A stretch of 64,000 bases of DNA from assembly GCA_023421795.1 (NCBI GenBank), contig JAEZSO010000003.1:310001-374000 (forward strand), read 5' to 3'. This document shows positions 62,349 through 64,000 of this stretch, piece by piece; within the stretch, counting starts at the first letter, position 1; each line of letters starts with the position of its first letter. A program made the position numbers and the translations under genes. Origin of the DNA: Cyanobacteria bacterium OH_PDB_230 (GTDB lineage Bacteria; Cyanobacteriota; Vampirovibrionia; Gastranaerophilales; Gastranaerophilaceae). The notes under the pieces were generated by a model. That model was not told where the DNA came from and did no database searches. It saw only the letters and a list, made by a program, of their open reading frames with translations.

Positions 62349-64000
62349 TGGAATTTATAACAGATAACATTTTAATAATATTATTTTTGCCGATATGGGT
62401 AAGTTTAGTTTTGATTCTCAATGAAACCAGCGGTTTTTCTCAGTCAAAAAGACTCACTACATTTTTAACGGCAGCTTCAACCTTTATCGGATTAATTTTT
62501 TCATTGTTTTTAATGTGGAATTTTGTCGGAGGTTCAGGCAGAACAATTGAAGAAAATTTCTTATGGTTCTCGGCTGGAAGCTTAAATCTGTATCTTGGAG
62601 TTTTCCTGGATAAAGTCTCCGCGTTATTTTTGATAATTTTAATGAGTATAAGTCTGATTGTGCAAATGTATTCCCATGGGTATATGAGCAAAGACAAAAA
62701 TTATTCCAGATATTATATTTATCTGAATCTGTTTAATTTTTCTATGGCAGGACTTATTATAAGCTCTAATCTCATTCAAACCTATTTGTTCTGGGAGCTT
62801 GTGGGTGTAAGCAGTTATCTTTTAATAGGTTTTTGGTTTAAAAAATATTCTGCTTCAAAAGCCGCAGTTAAAGCTTTTGTTGTTAACAGAATAGGCGATA
62901 CAGGATTGCTGTTGGGAATTATTGCTTTGGTATATTTAAGCGTATCTTATTTCAGCAACAGCGGTGCTGAACTTCTTGCTTACAGCAATATGCAAGATAC
63001 TGCAGAGATGGTATTTGCATATACTGATGCTTTTAGTTTTTATATTATTTCGTTTTTGCTGTTAATGGGAGCAATCGCAAAATCAGCACAATTTCCGCTT
63101 CACATATGGTTGGCTGACGCGATGGAAGCCCCAACCCCTATAAGCGCATTGATTCACGCCGCTACAATGGTTGCTGCCGGTATATTTTTGATTGTAAGGC
63201 TTTATCCTTTGTTTATTATGTCAGCTGCCGTTATGGATACAATATTGTATATAGGACTTTTTACAGCACTAATTACGGCATTTTTTGCCTTGACGCAAAC
63301 TGATATAAAAAGAATGCTTGCTTTTTCCACTTCTTCGCAGCTTGGTTTAATGTTTGTTGGTTTGGGTATCCTGGCGCCTTCAGCAGCGCTTTTTCACCTT
63401 ACAACACACGCTTTCTTTAAGGCTCTTTTATTCTTGAGTGCAGGTGTTGTTATACATTATTTAGGGCACATACAAGATATGAGAAAAATGGGTGGGATCA
63501 GAAAGAGATTGCCGCTATGTTCTATTTGTTATCTGATAGGGGCTTTTGCGCTTTCAGGGATGATGTTTTCAGGGTTCGGTTCAAAAGAAGCCTTGCTTAG
63601 TGCTGTTTATGAAAAGCATAATATGGTAGTTTTGATTACATTCTTGTTGATCAGCTTCATGAGTTCTTTTTATATTTTTAAGTCATATTTTTTGGTTTTT
63701 GAAGGAGAAGAAAGAACCGCAATAACTCATTCTAAGACACCTCTCAGTATGAATGGTTGCATTATTTTGCTCGCTGTTCCTTCGATGTTTCTTGGTTTGT
63801 TATTGCCCAACTCGTTCTTGACGTTTATAAACCCGCTTGGGCTTCAGGTTCTTGTTGCTTCCAATCATAATTTAGTCATTGCTTCAATATCTATAAGCGT
63901 CATTGCTTTAATGTTGTCGTATATGATTGTAAAAACAGAAAAATATAACAATTTCTTACCCAGATTTATCTATAGACTCTCTTACAACAAATTTTATATA
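62348..64000 (+). CDS. nuoL: Complex I subunit NuoL, truncated by the window edge
   Basis: Frame opens with ATG at 62348 overlapping the nuoK stop (TAATG) and stays open to the last base: 551 codons visible. Antiporter-like signatures are clear: TYLFWELVGVSSYLLIGFW, NRIGDTGLLLG, AQFPLHIWLADAMEAPTPIS (with the key Lys and Glu of the proton channel) and LIHAATMVAAGIFLIVRLYP. NuoM and NuoN probably follow outside. The C-terminal lateral helix is not yet reached. Confidence 0.95.
   Translation, partial: MEFITDNILIILFLPIWVSLVLILNETSGFSQSKRLTTFLTAASTFIGLIFSLFLMWNFVGGSGRTIEENFLWFSAGSLNLYLGVFLDKVSALFLIILMSISLIVQMYSHGYMSKDKNYSRYYIYLNLFNFSMAGLIISSNLIQTYLFWELVGVSSYLLIGFWFKKYSASKAAVKAFVVNRIGDTGLLLGIIALVYLSVSYFSNSGAELLAYSNMQDTAEMVFAYTDAFSFYIISFLLLMGAIAKSAQFPLHIWLADAMEAPTPISALIHAATMVAAGIFLIVRLYPLFIMSAAVMDTILYIGLFTALITAFFALTQTDIKRMLAFSTSSQLGLMFVGLGILAPSAALFHLTTHAFFKALLFLSAGVVIHYLGHIQDMRKMGGIRKRLPLCSICYLIGAFALSGMMFSGFGSKEALLSAVYEKHNMVVLITFLLISFMSSFYIFKSYFLVFEGEERTAITHSKTPLSMNGCIILLAVPSMFLGLLLPNSFLTFINPLGLQVLVASNHNLVIASISISVIALMLSYMIVKTEKYNNFLPRFIYRLSYNKFYI

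Overview
This is an AT-rich bacterial chromosomal window with tightly packed genes on both strands. Several features point to a non-photosynthetic relative of Cyanobacteria (Melainabacteria/Vampirovibrionia). The F-type ATP synthase genes run a-c-b'-b-delta-alpha-gamma with beta and epsilon absent, which is the cyanobacterial split arrangement and includes the duplicated b/b' subunits. NusB has an internal insertion of the kind seen in cyanobacterial NusB. HisC carries a HAD domain of a type I recall from cyanobacteria and haloarchaea. Complex I has subunits A, B, C, D, H, I, J, K, L in a row without the NADH-oxidising E, F, G genes. Outer-membrane-type genes (two AsmA-like giants, a LapA-like protein, a GT9 heptosyltransferase-like protein) suggest a diderm envelope. 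The taxonomic placement is inference; no rRNA lies in the window.

Layout. 1-12.4 kb: 3' end of a probable radical SAM gene, a 994-aa RTX-type repeat protein, an arsR/acr3 arsenite-resistance pair, two small unknowns (one with a possible CheD/CNF-type Cys-His active site), an AsmA-like giant, and NhaB followed by a tandem PII-like protein. 12.4-15.8 kb: an accessory patch beside tRNA-Gln with an orphan GspF-like protein, a small membrane protein, a protein with a phage Mu F-like cysteine motif, repeated hairpins and a GC-richer structured segment. 15.8-27 kb: nusB, ftsY, rpsL-rpsG, an lspA/rluD/lapA operon, coaX, a GT9 glycosyltransferase, comEC and ogt. 27-35.7 kb: ATP synthase operon running into the second AsmA-like giant. 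35.7-43.5 kb: Orn/Lys/Arg decarboxylase family, ligA, a SIMPL-domain protein, the hisC-HAD fusion and hisB. 43.5-57.4 kb: a giant GH13-like protein, cysS, a previously easy-to-miss 30-aa membrane protein, a 5'-nucleotidase, ispD, thiL, pgi and several family-orphan proteins. 57.4-64 kb: the complex I operon, which runs off the right edge inside nuoL.

Together the window encodes energy conservation (complex I without its NADH module, ATP synthase, Na+/H+ antiport), envelope biogenesis, core translation and secretion, and amino-acid and cofactor synthesis. The most novel signals are: a recurring start architecture in which a -10 hexamer lies only 6-8 nt from the ATG, suggesting leaderless mRNAs; the tRNA-Gln-adjacent repeat-bounded patch; the possible CNF/CheD-like deamidase; the GH13 protein with about 520 residues inserted between conserved regions; and the 30-aa membrane protein.
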